64,000 nt of DNA from Micromonospora sp. MP36. GTDB taxonomy: Bacteria; Actinomycetota; Actinomycetes; Mycobacteriales; Micromonosporaceae. The DNA lies in contig NZ_VSFA01000020.1 in NCBI RefSeq assembly GCF_008119785.1, positions 1-64,000 on the forward strand, given 5' to 3'. Both the position numbers and the translations under genes were made by a program. This document shows positions 51,131 to 61,213 of the stretch, piece after piece. How positions within the stretch are numbered: the first letter of the stretch is position 1; each line of letters begins with the position of its first letter. The notes under the pieces are model-generated. The model did no database searches. It saw only the letters and a list, made by a program, of their open reading frames with translations, and was not told the DNA's origin.

Positions 51131-52729
51131 CTACTCGTCGCGCAGGTCGGCCGCGCTGGCCGCGACCGCACCGATCGAGTCGGCGGCCGAGCTCAGCAGG
51201 TCCGCGCCGAGCGCCTGGTCGACGGTGAGCGTCATCAGCGTCTCGCCGCCGGCCTCCCGGCGGGCGACCTGCATGGCGGCGATGTTGACGCCGGCCTCGC
51301 CGAGCAGGGTGCCGACGGTGCCGACCACGCCGGGCCGGTCGACGTAGCGCAGGAAGACCAGGATGCCCTCCGCGCCGATCTCGACGTCGAAACCGTCCAC
51401 CTCGGTCAGCTTGAGGACGTCCCGAGCCCCGGCCTGGGTCACCGTGCCCGAGACGCTGACCGTCCGACCGTCCGGCAGCGCGCCGCGTACGGTCACCAGG
51501 TTGGCGTGGTCGCTCGTCTCGGCCTGCGTGGTCAGGGCCACCTCGACCCCGCGCTCGGCGGCCAGGTGCGGCGCGTTGACGTAGGTGACCTGCTCCTCCA
51601 CCACCGAGCTGAACAGCCCCTTGGTGGCGGCGAGCTTGAGCACCGACACGTCGTGGGTGACGATCTCGCCACGCACCTCGACGGTGACGCTGGCGGCCAC
51701 CCCGCCGGCCACCGCGGTGAAGGCTCGGCCCAGCTTCTCGGCCAGCGGCAGCAGCGGGCGGACGTCCTCGGCGACCACGCCGCCGGCCTGCACGTTCACC
51801 GCGTCCGGCACGAACTCGCCCTGCAGCGCCAGCTTCACGCTCTTGGCCACGGCCAGGCCGGCCTTGTCCTGCGCCTCGTGGGTGGAGGCGCCCAGGTGCG
51901 GGGTGGCCACCACGTTGTCGAAGGCGAACAGCGGCGAGGAGGTGCAGGGCTCCTTGGCGTACACGTCGATGCCGGCACCGCCGACCCGGCCCTCGGCGAT
52001 CGCGTCCGCCAGGGCCTGCTCGTCGACCAGGCCGCCCCGGGCGGCGTTGACGATCCGCACGCCCGGCTTAACGATCGCCAGCTCCTTCTCGCCGATCAGG
52101 CCCACGGTCTCCGGGGTCTTCGGCAGGTGGATCGAGATGAAGTCGCTCTCCCGCAGCAGCTCCTCCAGCCCGACCAGGCGGACGCCGAGCTGCGCGGCGC
52201 GGGCCGGCTGGATGTACGGGTCGTACGCGATCAGCCGGGTGCCGAAAGCGGCGATTCGCTGCGCGAAGAGCACGCCGATGCGGCCGAGGCCGACCACGCC
52301 GACGGTCTTGCCCTGGATCTCCACACCGGTGTACTTGGACCGCTTCCACTCGCCGGCCTTGAGCGCGGCGCTGGCGCTGGCGGTGTTGCGCGCCACCGCG
52401 AGCAGCAGCGCGACGGCCTGCTCGGCAGCGGAGACGATGTTGGAGGTGGGCGCGTTGACGACCATGACGCCCCGGGCGGTGGCGGCCGGCACCTCGACGT
52501 TGTCCAGGCCGACGCCGGCCCGGGCGACCACCTTCAGGCGCGGCGCGGCGGCGATCGCCTCGGCGTCGATCTGGGTGGCGCTGCGTACGATCACCGCGTC
52601 GGCCTCGGAGAGCGCGGACAGCAGGGCCGGACGGTCGGTGCCGTCGACGTGGCGCACGTCGAAGTCGTGCGCGAGCACCTCGATGGCGGCAGGGGCGAGT
52701 TCTTCGGCGATCAGTACGACAGGATTCAT
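51131..52729 (-). CDS. serA: D-3-phosphoglycerate dehydrogenase
   Basis: SerA oxidises 3-phosphoglycerate, the first step of serine synthesis. The 532-residue protein is the long type-I form of actinobacteria: substrate- and NAD-binding domains (VARAGVGLDNVEVPAATARG, VGVVGLGRIGVLFAQRI, VNAARGGLVDEQALADAI), an intervening ASB domain (residues about 320-450) and a C-terminal ACT domain (ILVFLRYVDRPGVVGTVGTL), which in mycobacteria binds serine for feedback inhibition. It lies downstream of ilvC with a terminator in between. Confidence 0.95.
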   Translation of the reverse strand: MNPVVLIAEELAPAAIEVLAHDFDVRHVDGTDRPALLSALSEADAVIVRSATQIDAEAIAAAPRLKVVARAGVGLDNVEVPAATARGVMVVNAPTSNIVSAAEQAVALLLAVARNTASASAALKAGEWKRSKYTGVEIQGKTVGVVGLGRIGVLFAQRIAAFGTRLIAYDPYIQPARAAQLGVRLVGLEELLRESDFISIHLPKTPETVGLIGEKELAIVKPGVRIVNAARGGLVDEQALADAIAEGRVGGAGIDVYAKEPCTSSPLFAFDNVVATPHLGASTHEAQDKAGLAVAKSVKLALQGEFVPDAVNVQAGGVVAEDVRPLLPLAEKLGRAFTAVAGGVAASVTVEVRGEIVTHDVSVLKLAATKGLFSSVVEEQVTYVNAPHLAAERGVEVALTTQAETSDHANLVTVRGALPDGRTVSVSGTVTQAGARDVLKLTEVDGFDVEIGAEGILVFLRYVDRPGVVGTVGTLLGEAGVNIAAMQVARREAGGETLMTLTVDQALGADLLSSAADSIGAVAASAADLRDE

Positions 52730-52920
52730 CGGTCCTCGTAGACGCTCGTATGCGGTCGGCCTGGGGCGACGGGCGCCGCGCTGCGCCCGGTGCTGATCTG
52801 TGCCAGGGCCGTTCGGTGCCGGCTACGCACCTATCAGCGATCGTAGGACGCACCCCGGCCGGCATGTTCCGGAGTGCGGGGTGAGTGCCCTCACACAGGC
52901 TTGTCGTGCGCGAGGCGCGC

Positions 52921-52966
52921 GCGGCCCGGGGCCCGACGCCGGGGAGAGCGTCGGGCCCCGGGCCGC
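52921..52966 (-). terminator. terminator after ilvC
   Basis: A perfect 19-bp stem (52921-52939 with 52948-52966) with an 8-nt loop, 24 bases after the ilvC stop. Without a T run it could also stabilise mRNA ends. Confidence 0.8.
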
Positions 52967-52989
52967 GTTCTCAGCGGCCTGACCCGGGG

Positions 52990-54003
<1,014 letters not shown>

Positions 54004-54062
54004 TGACTTCCCTTTCCTACGGCGGTGCCCGGCGGCCCGTCGTGAATCTGTGCGGTGCGGGT

Positions 54063-54091
54063 CCGGGCGGCGCGGACCCCGCGCCGCCCGG
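54063..54091 (-). other. intercistronic hairpin ilvN-ilvC
   Basis: A perfect 11-bp GC stem (54063-54073 with 54081-54091) in the 95-base gap. It has no T tail, so mRNA processing or partial termination are equally possible. Confidence 0.5.
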
Positions 54092-54098
54092 GTGGTGG

Positions 54099-54614
54099 TC
54101 AGGCGGCGCGCAGCGCGGGCCCGGCGGTGATGGAGCGCGAGCCGCGCCCGATCGCCACCGTGCCGGACTGCACCATCTCCTTGATGCCGAAGGGTTCGAG
54201 GTCGCGCAGCAGCGCGTCGAGCTTGTCCGGGGTGCCGGTCGCCTCGATGGTCAGCGTGTCCGGGGCGACGTCGACCACCCGCGCCCGGAACAGGCTCACC
54301 GTCTCGAGCACCTGGCCGCGGGCGTTGCGGTCGGCGCGGACCTTGACCAGCAGCAGCTCCCGGGCCACCGAGACCTGCGGGTCCAGCTCAACGATCTTGA
54401 GTACGTTGACCAGCTTGTTGAGCTGCTTGGTCACCTGCTCCAGCGGAGAGGACTCGGCGTTGACCACGATGGTGATCCGGGAGACGTCCGGATTCTCGGT
54501 CTCCCCCACGGCGAGGCTGTCGATGTTGAAGCCGCGCCGGGAGAACAGGCCGGAGACCCGGGCCAGGACACCCGGCTTGTTCTCCACCAGGACGGACAGC
54601 GTGTGCATCGTCAT
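54099..54614 (-). CDS. ilvN: acetohydroxyacid synthase small (regulatory) subunit
   Basis: The 171-residue regulatory subunit has an N-terminal ACT domain (HTLSVLVENKPGVLARVSGL, GFNIDSLAVGETENPDVSRI) that binds valine for feedback inhibition and activates IlvB, and a C-terminal ACT-like part. The ATG at 54614 is two bases after the ilvB stop; a second ATG six bases later is possible. Confidence 0.95.
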   Translation of the reverse strand: MTMHTLSVLVENKPGVLARVSGLFSRRGFNIDSLAVGETENPDVSRITIVVNAESSPLEQVTKQLNKLVNVLKIVELDPQVSVARELLLVKVRADRNARGQVLETVSLFRARVVDVAPDTLTIEATGTPDKLDALLRDLEPFGIKEMVQSGTVAIGRGSRSITAGPALRAA

Positions 54615-54616
54615 GA

Positions 54617-56494
54617 CTACATCTCGTCCTCGTCGAAGGCGGGGCGGACGCCCCGGGCGAACATGATCTCGTCGTTGCTGGTGCCGGCGGCGACCATCGG
54701 CCAGACCATGGCGTCCTTGCCGACCACGAAGTCGATGACCACCGGCGCGTCGTTGATCGCCATGGCCGCCTCGATGACCTTGTCCACGTCGGCGGCGCTC
54801 TCGCAGCGCAGGCCGACGCAGCCGAGCGCCTCGGCGAGCTTGACGAAGTCCGGGATGCGGTGCTTGTGGGTGCCCAGCTCGGTGTTGGAGTAGCGCTCCC
54901 CGTAGAACAGGGTCTGCCACTGCCGGACCATGCCCAGGTTGCCGTTGTTGATCACGGCCACCTTGATCGGGATGCCCTCCAGCGCGCAGGTGGCCAGCTC
55001 CTGGTTGGTCATCTGGAAGCAGCCGTCGCCGTCCACCGCCCAGACCGTGGTGTCCGGCCTGCCGACCTTGGCGCCCATCGCCGCCGGGACGGCGTATCCC
55101 ATGGTGCCGGCGCCGCCGGAGTTGAGCCAGGTGTACGGCTTCTCGTACGAGATGAACTGGCTGGCCCACATCTGGTGCTGGCCGACGCCTGCCACGTAGA
55201 CGGTGTCCGGGCCGGCGATCTCGCCCAGCCGCTTGATCACGTACTGCGGGGAGAGCGTCCCGTCGCCCGGCTCCTCGTATCCCAGCGGGTAGCGCCGGCG
55301 CAGGTCGTCGAGCTGGTGCCACCAGTCGCCGAGGTCGGCCGCCGGCCGGCCCGCCTGCTCGGTGGTGACCGCGGCGATCAGCTCGTCGATCACGTGCCGG
55401 GCGTCGCCGACGATCGGCACGTCCGCGTGCCGGTTCTTGCCGATCTCGGCCGGGTCGATGTCGGCGTGCACCACGGCGGCGTCCGGCGCGAACGAGTCCA
55501 GCCGGCCGGTCACCCGGTCATCGAAGCGGGCCCCGAGCGCCACGATCAGGTCGGCCTTCTGCAGGCCGTAGACCGCCGCGACGGTGCCGTGCATGCCGGG
55601 CATGCCCAGGTGCTGCCGGTGCGAGTCGGGGAACGCGCCGAGCGCCATCAGGGTGGTGACCACCGGGATGCCGGTCAGCTCGGCCAGCCGGCGCAGCCCC
55701 TCGGTGGCGCCGGCCTTGAGCACGCCGCCGCCGACGTACAGCACCGGGCGGCGGGCGCTGGTCATCAGCCGGGCCGCCTCGCGGATCTGCTTGCCGTGCG
55801 GGTGCAGGGTGGGTCGGTAGCCGGGCAGGTCGAGGGTGGGCGGCCAGGAGAAGGTGGTCGGCGCCTGGAGGACGTCCTTGGGGATGTCTACCAGGACCGG
55901 GCCGGGCCGGCCGGTCGCGGCCAGGTGGAACGCCTCGGCCAGCACCTGCGGAATCTCGTCGGCGGTCTGCACCAGGAAGTTGTGCTTGGTGATCGGCAGC
56001 GTGATGCCCTGGATGTCCGCCTCCTGGAAGGCGTCCGTGCCGATCGCCGGCCGGGCGACCTGGCCGGTGATCGCCACCATCGGCACCGAGTCCATGTACG
56101 CGTCGGCGATCGGGGTGACCAGGTTGGTCGCGCCCGGGCCGGAGGTCGCCATGCAGACACCGACCTTGCCGGTCGCCTGGGCGTATCCGGTGGCGGCGTG
56201 ACCGGCGCCCTGCTCGTGTCGGACCAGGATGTGCCGGACCGTGGAGTCGTAGAGCGGGTCGTACGCCGGCAGGATGGCGCCGCCCGGAATGCCGAAGACG
56301 ACGTCGACGCCGAGCGCCTCGAGCGACCGCACCAGCGATCCGGCGCCGGAGACCTGCGCCGGGGCGGGCTGCCGTACGGCCGGGGCGGAGCCGTTGCGGG
56401 GGGTGGAGGCGTGGTCGGCGTCACCGGCCGGCTCGGTGGCCGGTCGGGCTCGCCGGACGGAGTGGGCGAGGGTCTCGGGCGTGGGTCTCGTCAT
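54617..56494 (-). CDS. ilvB: acetohydroxyacid synthase large subunit
   Basis: IlvB joins pyruvate to pyruvate or 2-oxobutyrate with thiamine diphosphate, FAD and Mg2+. The 625-residue protein has a roughly 45-residue extension before GAGSLVRSLEALGVDVVFG, the ThDP glutamate in VRHEQGAGHAATGYAQ, ATSGPGATNLVTPIADAYMD, and the ThDP/Mg motif GDGCFQMTNQELATC with NNGNLGMVRQWQ. It heads ilvBNC and is preceded by a leader-peptide attenuator. Confidence 0.96.
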   Translation of the reverse strand: MTRPTPETLAHSVRRARPATEPAGDADHASTPRNGSAPAVRQPAPAQVSGAGSLVRSLEALGVDVVFGIPGGAILPAYDPLYDSTVRHILVRHEQGAGHAATGYAQATGKVGVCMATSGPGATNLVTPIADAYMDSVPMVAITGQVARPAIGTDAFQEADIQGITLPITKHNFLVQTADEIPQVLAEAFHLAATGRPGPVLVDIPKDVLQAPTTFSWPPTLDLPGYRPTLHPHGKQIREAARLMTSARRPVLYVGGGVLKAGATEGLRRLAELTGIPVVTTLMALGAFPDSHRQHLGMPGMHGTVAAVYGLQKADLIVALGARFDDRVTGRLDSFAPDAAVVHADIDPAEIGKNRHADVPIVGDARHVIDELIAAVTTEQAGRPAADLGDWWHQLDDLRRRYPLGYEEPGDGTLSPQYVIKRLGEIAGPDTVYVAGVGQHQMWASQFISYEKPYTWLNSGGAGTMGYAVPAAMGAKVGRPDTTVWAVDGDGCFQMTNQELATCALEGIPIKVAVINNGNLGMVRQWQTLFYGERYSNTELGTHKHRIPDFVKLAEALGCVGLRCESAADVDKVIEAAMAINDAPVVIDFVVGKDAMVWPMVAAGTSNDEIMFARGVRPAFDEDEM

Positions 56495-56574
56495 GGCGGT
56501 TCAAGCCTTCGGCTGGAGTGGGTGATGCGCTTCTCAGAATGGGACGCGGGCGTCCCGCTGATGGTCCGACGGCA

Positions 56575-56607
56575 ACAAAAACGGCCCACGTGCAGATGCA
56601 CGGGGCC
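56575..56607 (-). terminator. attenuator terminator upstream of ilvB
   Basis: On the minus strand a stem of GGCCC-CGTGCA with TGCACG-(T)-GGGCC (56607-56583) is followed by GTTTTTG, an intrinsic terminator about 80 bases before the ilvB start. Confidence 0.75.
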
Positions 56608-56636
56608 AGCGCACTCTCGGTCAGGGAGAGTGCGCT
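56608..56636 (-). other. pause/antiterminator hairpin of the ilvB leader
   Basis: A perfect 11-bp stem (56608-56618 with 56626-56636) lies between the leader peptide and the terminator; its 5' arm begins at the leader's stop codon, as expected for the transcription-pause hairpin. Confidence 0.65.
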
Positions 56637-56671
56637 CAGGTAAGTACTCGCAGCGACCAGTTCGACGACAT
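56636..56671 (-). CDS. ilvB leader peptide (MSSNWSLRVLT)
   Basis: Twelve codons ending CTG CGA GTA CTT ACC TGA encode an 11-residue peptide with Leu, Val and Leu near its end; GTA and CTT are rare in this genome. The ATG lies seven bases after the CAGGCT -10 hexamer, so the transcript is nearly leaderless. Stalling at these codons when leucine or valine tRNAs are uncharged would stop the terminator from forming. Confidence 0.7.
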   Translation of the reverse strand: MSSNWSLRVLT

Positions 56672-56675
56672 GTGG

Positions 56676-59126
56676 CTAAGCCTGACGCATCTCACGCGAT
56701 GAGTCAACTGATCCCACATTTTGGTTAACGGACCTCGGCGTGTCGGGCCTCGACGCACCCTCGGCAGCCGGTGCGACCTGCGCAGATCCCTCGTTCGAGG
56801 GACGTGGGGCGGGAACCGACGCGGGTGGATCCGACCGGAGTCGGGGCAGCAGCGGGGAGGGGTTGGGACGGGCCGGCGCGGGCGACGTGGCCGGCGGCAC
56901 CGAGGTGGGTCGGGCGCCGGGCGAGGTGGCCGCCTCCAGCATCGCCTCCAGGTGCTCGGCCGGCACCCCCCAGCCGAAGAGCGCGCCCTGCCCGAACCGG
57001 CAGCCGGCGGCGACCACCGCGGCCAGTTCCGTGCGGTTGGTCACGCCCTCGGCGATCACCTCCATGCCGAGCTGGTGCCCTAGGCGCATGACGATGTCCA
57101 CCATCGGGGCGAACGCTGGCCCGTCCCGGCCGACCGGCCGGACCGGCTCGTGCTCGGCGACCAGGCTGTGGTCGATCTTGAGGATGTCGATCGGGAGCCG
57201 GCGCAGCTGGCCCAGGGAGGAGTAGCCGGCGCCGAAGTCGTCGAGCGCGATCCGTACGCCGGTGAGCCGCAGCGCGGCCAGCCGGCGGATCAGCTCGTCA
57301 AGGTCGGTGGCGACCGCGTGCTCGGTGACCTCCAGCACCAGCCGCTGCGGCGGTACGTGGTGGGCGCGCAGCGCGTCGGCGACCTGGACCACGTACTCCG
57401 GAGCGTGCAGCTCACGCGGCGACACGTTGACCGAGACCCACACGTCGTGCCCGTCGGCCAGCCACCGGGAGAGCTGGTAGCACGCCTGGTGCAGCACCCA
57501 GGCGCCCAGCTTCGAGATCATCCCGCACTCCTCGGCCAGCGGGATGAACTCGTCCGGGCGGACGTTGCCCAGCTCGGGGTGGTGCCAGCGGAGCAGCGCC
57601 TCGGCGCCCACCGGACGCACCGACGGCAGCGAGGCCACCGGCTGGAACGCCAACCGCAGCTCGTCGCGCTCGATCGCGCCGCGCAGCTCGTGCTCCAGCA
57701 TGGTGCGCCGGCGCAGCAGCTGGTCGTAGGTGGCGTCGTAGCGCTCGACCCGGTTCTTGCCCCGCTGCTTGGCGTAGCGCAGCGCCAGGTCGGCGTTGCG
57801 CAGCAGCAGCTCGACGTCGGTCTCCCCACTGCCGCGGGCCACGCCGATGCTGACCGACAGGAAGACCGGCCCATCCGCCTCCTCGTACGGGCGGCCGAGC
57901 ACCCCGAGCAGTCGTTCGGCGACCGGCCCGGCGTCGCTCGCGCCGTGCATCAGCACCGCGAACTCGTCGCCGCCGAGCCGGGCGGCCAGGTCGCCCGGGC
58001 GCAGGTTGCCGCGCAGCCGCCGACCGACCTCGGCCAGCACGGCGTCGCCGACGTCGTGCCCACGCATGTCGTTGACGTTCTTGAAGCCGTCCAGGTCTAG
58101 GCCGAGCAGCACGCAGGGGACCCGGGCCTCGGTGCAGCGGTGCAGCGCCCGCAGCAGGCCGCGCCGGTTGGCCAGGCCGGTGAGCGGGTCGGTGTGCGCC
58201 AGCTCACGGAAGTGGGCCTCCCGCTCGGCCAGCCGGCCGGCGTAGTTGCGCACGTCGTTGAGGGCGAGATATTGCCGGGTCACCAGGGCGAAGCCCTCGA
58301 CGCTGCCGGCGACGATGCCGAACGCGTCGAACCCGCCGCCCTGGACCAGGTGGTACATGGCCGAGGCGGCCATCGCGAACATCGGCACGAAGGCGTACTC
58401 GCCGTCTCGGCGGATCAGGTCGACGTTCACCTGCCCAGGCAGGTCGACCCGGTGCACGGCCAGGGCGATGGCCAGCAGGCCCGCGGCCAGCACCGCGGCG
58501 CCGGTGTGCGCCATCACCGGGCCGCCCTGGCAGAGCCCGGCGGAGAGGCCCAGCCCGCCGCCGGTCATCCCGGCCAGCCCGGCGCCGAGCAGCGCGAGCC
58601 GGCCGCGCGGCGGCGCGGCCCGCAGCACCACGATGAGGGTCAGCCCGGCGGTGAGCGCCGCGCTCGCCGTGGCCAGCACGATGGGTACGCAGGCCACCGG
58701 GGTGGCCGTGCCGAGCAGCCGGGTCGGCGCGCTGAACAGCACCCAGCCGACGAACCAGAGCGCGGTCGCCATGATCAGGCCGTCGAGCAGCAGCCGGGCG
58801 GTCGCGGCGCGGGTGGCGGCGCCGGGCAGCCGGAGCAGCGCGGCGCCGAGGGTGAGCGCGCTGAGCGTGGTGCCCACCGAGACCAGGGTCGCCCAGCCGG
58901 TGCGCTGTCCCTGCTCGTGGGCCCAGTGCGGGGTCGCGACCAGCGCGGCGGCCACGCCGACGAAGAGGGTGAGCAGGGCGATGCCGGCGGCCGCGGCGAG
59001 CAGCAGGTGGGCCTGCCGGTGGGGCCCGACCCGGCGGCGGGCCGACCCGGCGAGCAGCGCGGTGCCGGCGGCGGCGGCGAGCCCGCTCAGCGCCGCGACG
59101 GTGACCATCCCCGGGGACGACTGCAC
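56676..59126 (-). CDS. membrane-bound GGDEF-EAL protein (cyclic-di-GMP turnover)
   Basis: The 816-residue protein begins with about ten predicted membrane helices (roughly residues 8-290) in a MHYT-free sensory module. A GGDEF domain (HTDPLTGLANRR, LAARLGGDEFAVLM) and an EAL domain (VGAEALLRWHHPELG, LDDFGAGYSSLGQLRRLPID, MEVIAEGVTNR) follow, both with intact active-site residues, and then a 75-residue disordered tail. It may synthesise and/or degrade cyclic di-GMP. The GTG at 59126 follows CACAGT at the leaderless distance of seven bases. The 3' end contains the ilvB promoter. It is divergent from ilvD. Confidence 0.88.
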   Translation of the reverse strand: MQSSPGMVTVAALSGLAAAAGTALLAGSARRRVGPHRQAHLLLAAAAGIALLTLFVGVAAALVATPHWAHEQGQRTGWATLVSVGTTLSALTLGAALLRLPGAATRAATARLLLDGLIMATALWFVGWVLFSAPTRLLGTATPVACVPIVLATASAALTAGLTLIVVLRAAPPRGRLALLGAGLAGMTGGGLGLSAGLCQGGPVMAHTGAAVLAAGLLAIALAVHRVDLPGQVNVDLIRRDGEYAFVPMFAMAASAMYHLVQGGGFDAFGIVAGSVEGFALVTRQYLALNDVRNYAGRLAEREAHFRELAHTDPLTGLANRRGLLRALHRCTEARVPCVLLGLDLDGFKNVNDMRGHDVGDAVLAEVGRRLRGNLRPGDLAARLGGDEFAVLMHGASDAGPVAERLLGVLGRPYEEADGPVFLSVSIGVARGSGETDVELLLRNADLALRYAKQRGKNRVERYDATYDQLLRRRTMLEHELRGAIERDELRLAFQPVASLPSVRPVGAEALLRWHHPELGNVRPDEFIPLAEECGMISKLGAWVLHQACYQLSRWLADGHDVWVSVNVSPRELHAPEYVVQVADALRAHHVPPQRLVLEVTEHAVATDLDELIRRLAALRLTGVRIALDDFGAGYSSLGQLRRLPIDILKIDHSLVAEHEPVRPVGRDGPAFAPMVDIVMRLGHQLGMEVIAEGVTNRTELAAVVAAGCRFGQGALFGWGVPAEHLEAMLEAATSPGARPTSVPPATSPAPARPNPSPLLPRLRSDPPASVPAPRPSNEGSAQVAPAAEGASRPDTPRSVNQNVGSVDSSREMRQA
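56679..56707 (-). promoter_or_regulatory. promoter of the ilvB operon
   Basis: TTGACT (56707-56702) and CAGGCT (56684-56679) on the minus strand are exactly 17 bases apart and lie within the last codons of the GGDEF-EAL gene. Transcription should start close to the ATG of the leader peptide. Confidence 0.6.
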
Positions 59127-59224
59127 GACCTCAACTGTGCCGGATGTGAGCACCCCGTGGGGCACTGGGTGTGCATCTGTTGGGACACGGCGCGCGCGGC
59201 CCGGGGGTGCCGCGGCGGCGGTGT

Positions 59225-59230
59225 CAGACT
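59225..59230 (+). promoter_or_regulatory. -10-like hexamer of ilvD
   Basis: CAGACT lies seven bases before the ATG at 59238; no convincing -35 is seen. Confidence 0.4.
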
Positions 59231-59237
59231 GGTAGTC

Positions 59238-61085
59238 ATGCCTGAACTGCGGTCGAGGACCTCCACCCACGGTCGGACGATGGCCGGCGCCCGGGCCCTG
59301 TGGCGGGCCACCGGGATGACCGACGACGACTTCGGCAAGCCGATCGTCGCCATCGCCAACAGTTTCACCCAGTTCGTCCCCGGTCACGTACACCTCAAGG
59401 ACCTCGGCGGCCTGGTCGCCGACGCGGTGGCCGAGGCCGGCGGGGTGGGCCGGGAGTTCAACACCATCGCCGTGGACGACGGCATCGCCATGGGCCACGG
59501 CGGCATGCTCTACTCGCTGCCCAGCCGGGAGTTGATCGCCGACGCGGTGGAGTACATGGTCAACGCGCACTGCGCGGACGCCCTGGTCTGCATCTCCAAC
59601 TGCGACAAGATCACGCCAGGCATGCTGCTGGCCGCGCTGCGGCTCAACATCCCGACCGTCTTCGTCTCCGGCGGCCCGATGGAGGCCGGCAAGACGGTGG
59701 CGATCGAGGGGGTGGTCCACTCCAAGATCGACCTCATCGACGCGATGATCGCCGCGTCCAACGAGTCGGTCACCGAGGACCAGCTCGGCCAGATCGAGCG
59801 GTCGGCCTGCCCGACCTGCGGCTCCTGCTCCGGCATGTTCACCGCCAACTCGATGAACTGCCTCACCGAGGCGATCGGCCTGGCGCTGCCCGGCAACGGG
59901 TCGACCCTGGCCACCCACGCCGCGCGCCGGTCGCTGTTCGTCGAGGCCGGCCGCACGGTGGTGGACATCGCCAAGCGCTGGTACGACCAGGACGACGCTT
60001 CGGTGCTGCCCCGGTCGATCGCCAACCGGGCCGCCTTCGAGAACGCCGTCGCGCTCGACGTGGCCATGGGCGGCTCGACCAACACCGTGCTGCACCTGCT
60101 CGCCGCCGCCCGCGAGGCGGAGCTGGACTTCAGTGTGGCCGACATCGACGCCATCTCCCGCCGGGTGCCCTGCCTGGCGAAGGTCGCACCGAACTCGCCG
60201 CAGTACCACATGGAGGACGTGCACCGGGCCGGCGGCATCCCGGCCATCCTCGGCGAGCTGGACCGGGCCGGCCTGCTCCACCGGGAGGTGCACGCGGTGC
60301 ACTCCCCCAGCCTCGAGCAGTGGCTGGCCGACTGGGACGTGCGGGGCGGCTCGGCCACCCCCGCGGCGGTCGAGCTGTTCCACGCCGCCCCCGGCGGGGT
60401 GCGTACCACCGAGCCGTTTTCCACCACCAACCGCTGGTCGTCGCTGGACACCGACGCGGCCGGCGGCTGCGTGCGGGACCGGGAGCACGCGTACAGCGCC
60501 GATGGCGGGCTGGCCATCCTGCACGGCAACCTGGCGCCGGACGGCTGCGTGGTGAAGACCGCCGGGGTGCCCGAGGAGTGCCTGACCTTCCGCGGACCGG
60601 CCCGGGTCTTCGAGAGCCAGGAGGCCGCCGTCGAGGGCATCCTCAACAAGTCGGTCGCCGCCGGGGACGTGGTGGTGATCCGGTACGAGGGCCCCAAGGG
60701 CGGCCCGGGCATGCAGGAGATGCTCTACCCCACCTCGTTCCTCAAGGGCCGTGGGCTGGGCCGCTCCTGCGCGCTGCTCACCGACGGGCGGTTCTCCGGC
60801 GGCACCTCCGGCCTGTCAATCGGCCACGTCTCACCCGAGGCGGCCTCCGGTGGGCTGATCGCGTTGGTGCGGGAGGGCGACGAGATCGTCATCGACATCC
60901 CGGCCCGGTCGATCCAGCTCAACGTGCCCGACGACGTGCTCCAGGCCCGCCGGGTCGCCGAGGAGAAGCGGGACCGCCCGTACACCCCGGCCGACCGGCA
61001 GCGGCCGGTGTCCGCGGCGCTGCGCGCGTACGCCTCGATGGCCACCTCGGCCAGCGACGGCGCCTACCGCCGCGTGCCGGAGTGA
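59238..61085 (+). CDS. ilvD: dihydroxyacid dehydratase
   Basis: IlvD dehydrates dihydroxyacids of the valine and isoleucine pathways with an iron-sulfur cluster. The 615-residue protein contains cluster-ligand cysteines in SNCDKITPGM and ACPTCGSCSGMFTANSMNC, LDVAMGGSTNTVLHLLAAA, GRGLGRSCALLTDGRFSGG and the terminal RPYTPADRQRPVSAALRAYA. It is the long form (as in E. coli). It is a separate unit from ilvBNC, divergent from the GGDEF-EAL gene, and ends before a strong hairpin. Confidence 0.96.
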   Translation: MPELRSRTSTHGRTMAGARALWRATGMTDDDFGKPIVAIANSFTQFVPGHVHLKDLGGLVADAVAEAGGVGREFNTIAVDDGIAMGHGGMLYSLPSRELIADAVEYMVNAHCADALVCISNCDKITPGMLLAALRLNIPTVFVSGGPMEAGKTVAIEGVVHSKIDLIDAMIAASNESVTEDQLGQIERSACPTCGSCSGMFTANSMNCLTEAIGLALPGNGSTLATHAARRSLFVEAGRTVVDIAKRWYDQDDASVLPRSIANRAAFENAVALDVAMGGSTNTVLHLLAAAREAELDFSVADIDAISRRVPCLAKVAPNSPQYHMEDVHRAGGIPAILGELDRAGLLHREVHAVHSPSLEQWLADWDVRGGSATPAAVELFHAAPGGVRTTEPFSTTNRWSSLDTDAAGGCVRDREHAYSADGGLAILHGNLAPDGCVVKTAGVPEECLTFRGPARVFESQEAAVEGILNKSVAAGDVVVIRYEGPKGGPGMQEMLYPTSFLKGRGLGRSCALLTDGRFSGGTSGLSIGHVSPEAASGGLIALVREGDEIVIDIPARSIQLNVPDDVLQARRVAEEKRDRPYTPADRQRPVSAALRAYASMATSASDGAYRRVPE

Positions 61086-61090
61086 ACGGA

Positions 61091-61126
61091 GGGCCCCTGT
61101 CAGCGCCTGTCGCGTTACAGGGGCCC
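61091..61126 (+). terminator. terminator after ilvD
   Basis: A perfect 10-bp stem GGGCCCCTGT/ACAGGGGCCC (61091-61100 with 61117-61126), 16-nt loop, five bases after the ilvD stop and followed by CTTCC. Confidence 0.75.
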
Positions 61127-61147
61127 CTTCCGCACGCCCTTTCCCGG

Positions 61148-61153
61148 TAGGGT
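61148..61153 (+). promoter_or_regulatory. -10-like hexamer of the following gene
   Basis: TAGGGT lies eight bases before a GTG at 61162, which is out of frame with the downstream coding region (see the gene at 61214). Confidence 0.4.
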
Positions 61154-61213
61154 CGCGCGTCGTGGAGACGACCATGAGCTACGCGCGACGGATCCGGCCG
61201 GTCATCGGACCGG

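Noticed and set aside
56495..56675. T-box or riboswitch upstream of ilvB
   Set aside because: No T-box specifier/antiterminator motif; a short leader peptide plus terminator explains the region better.
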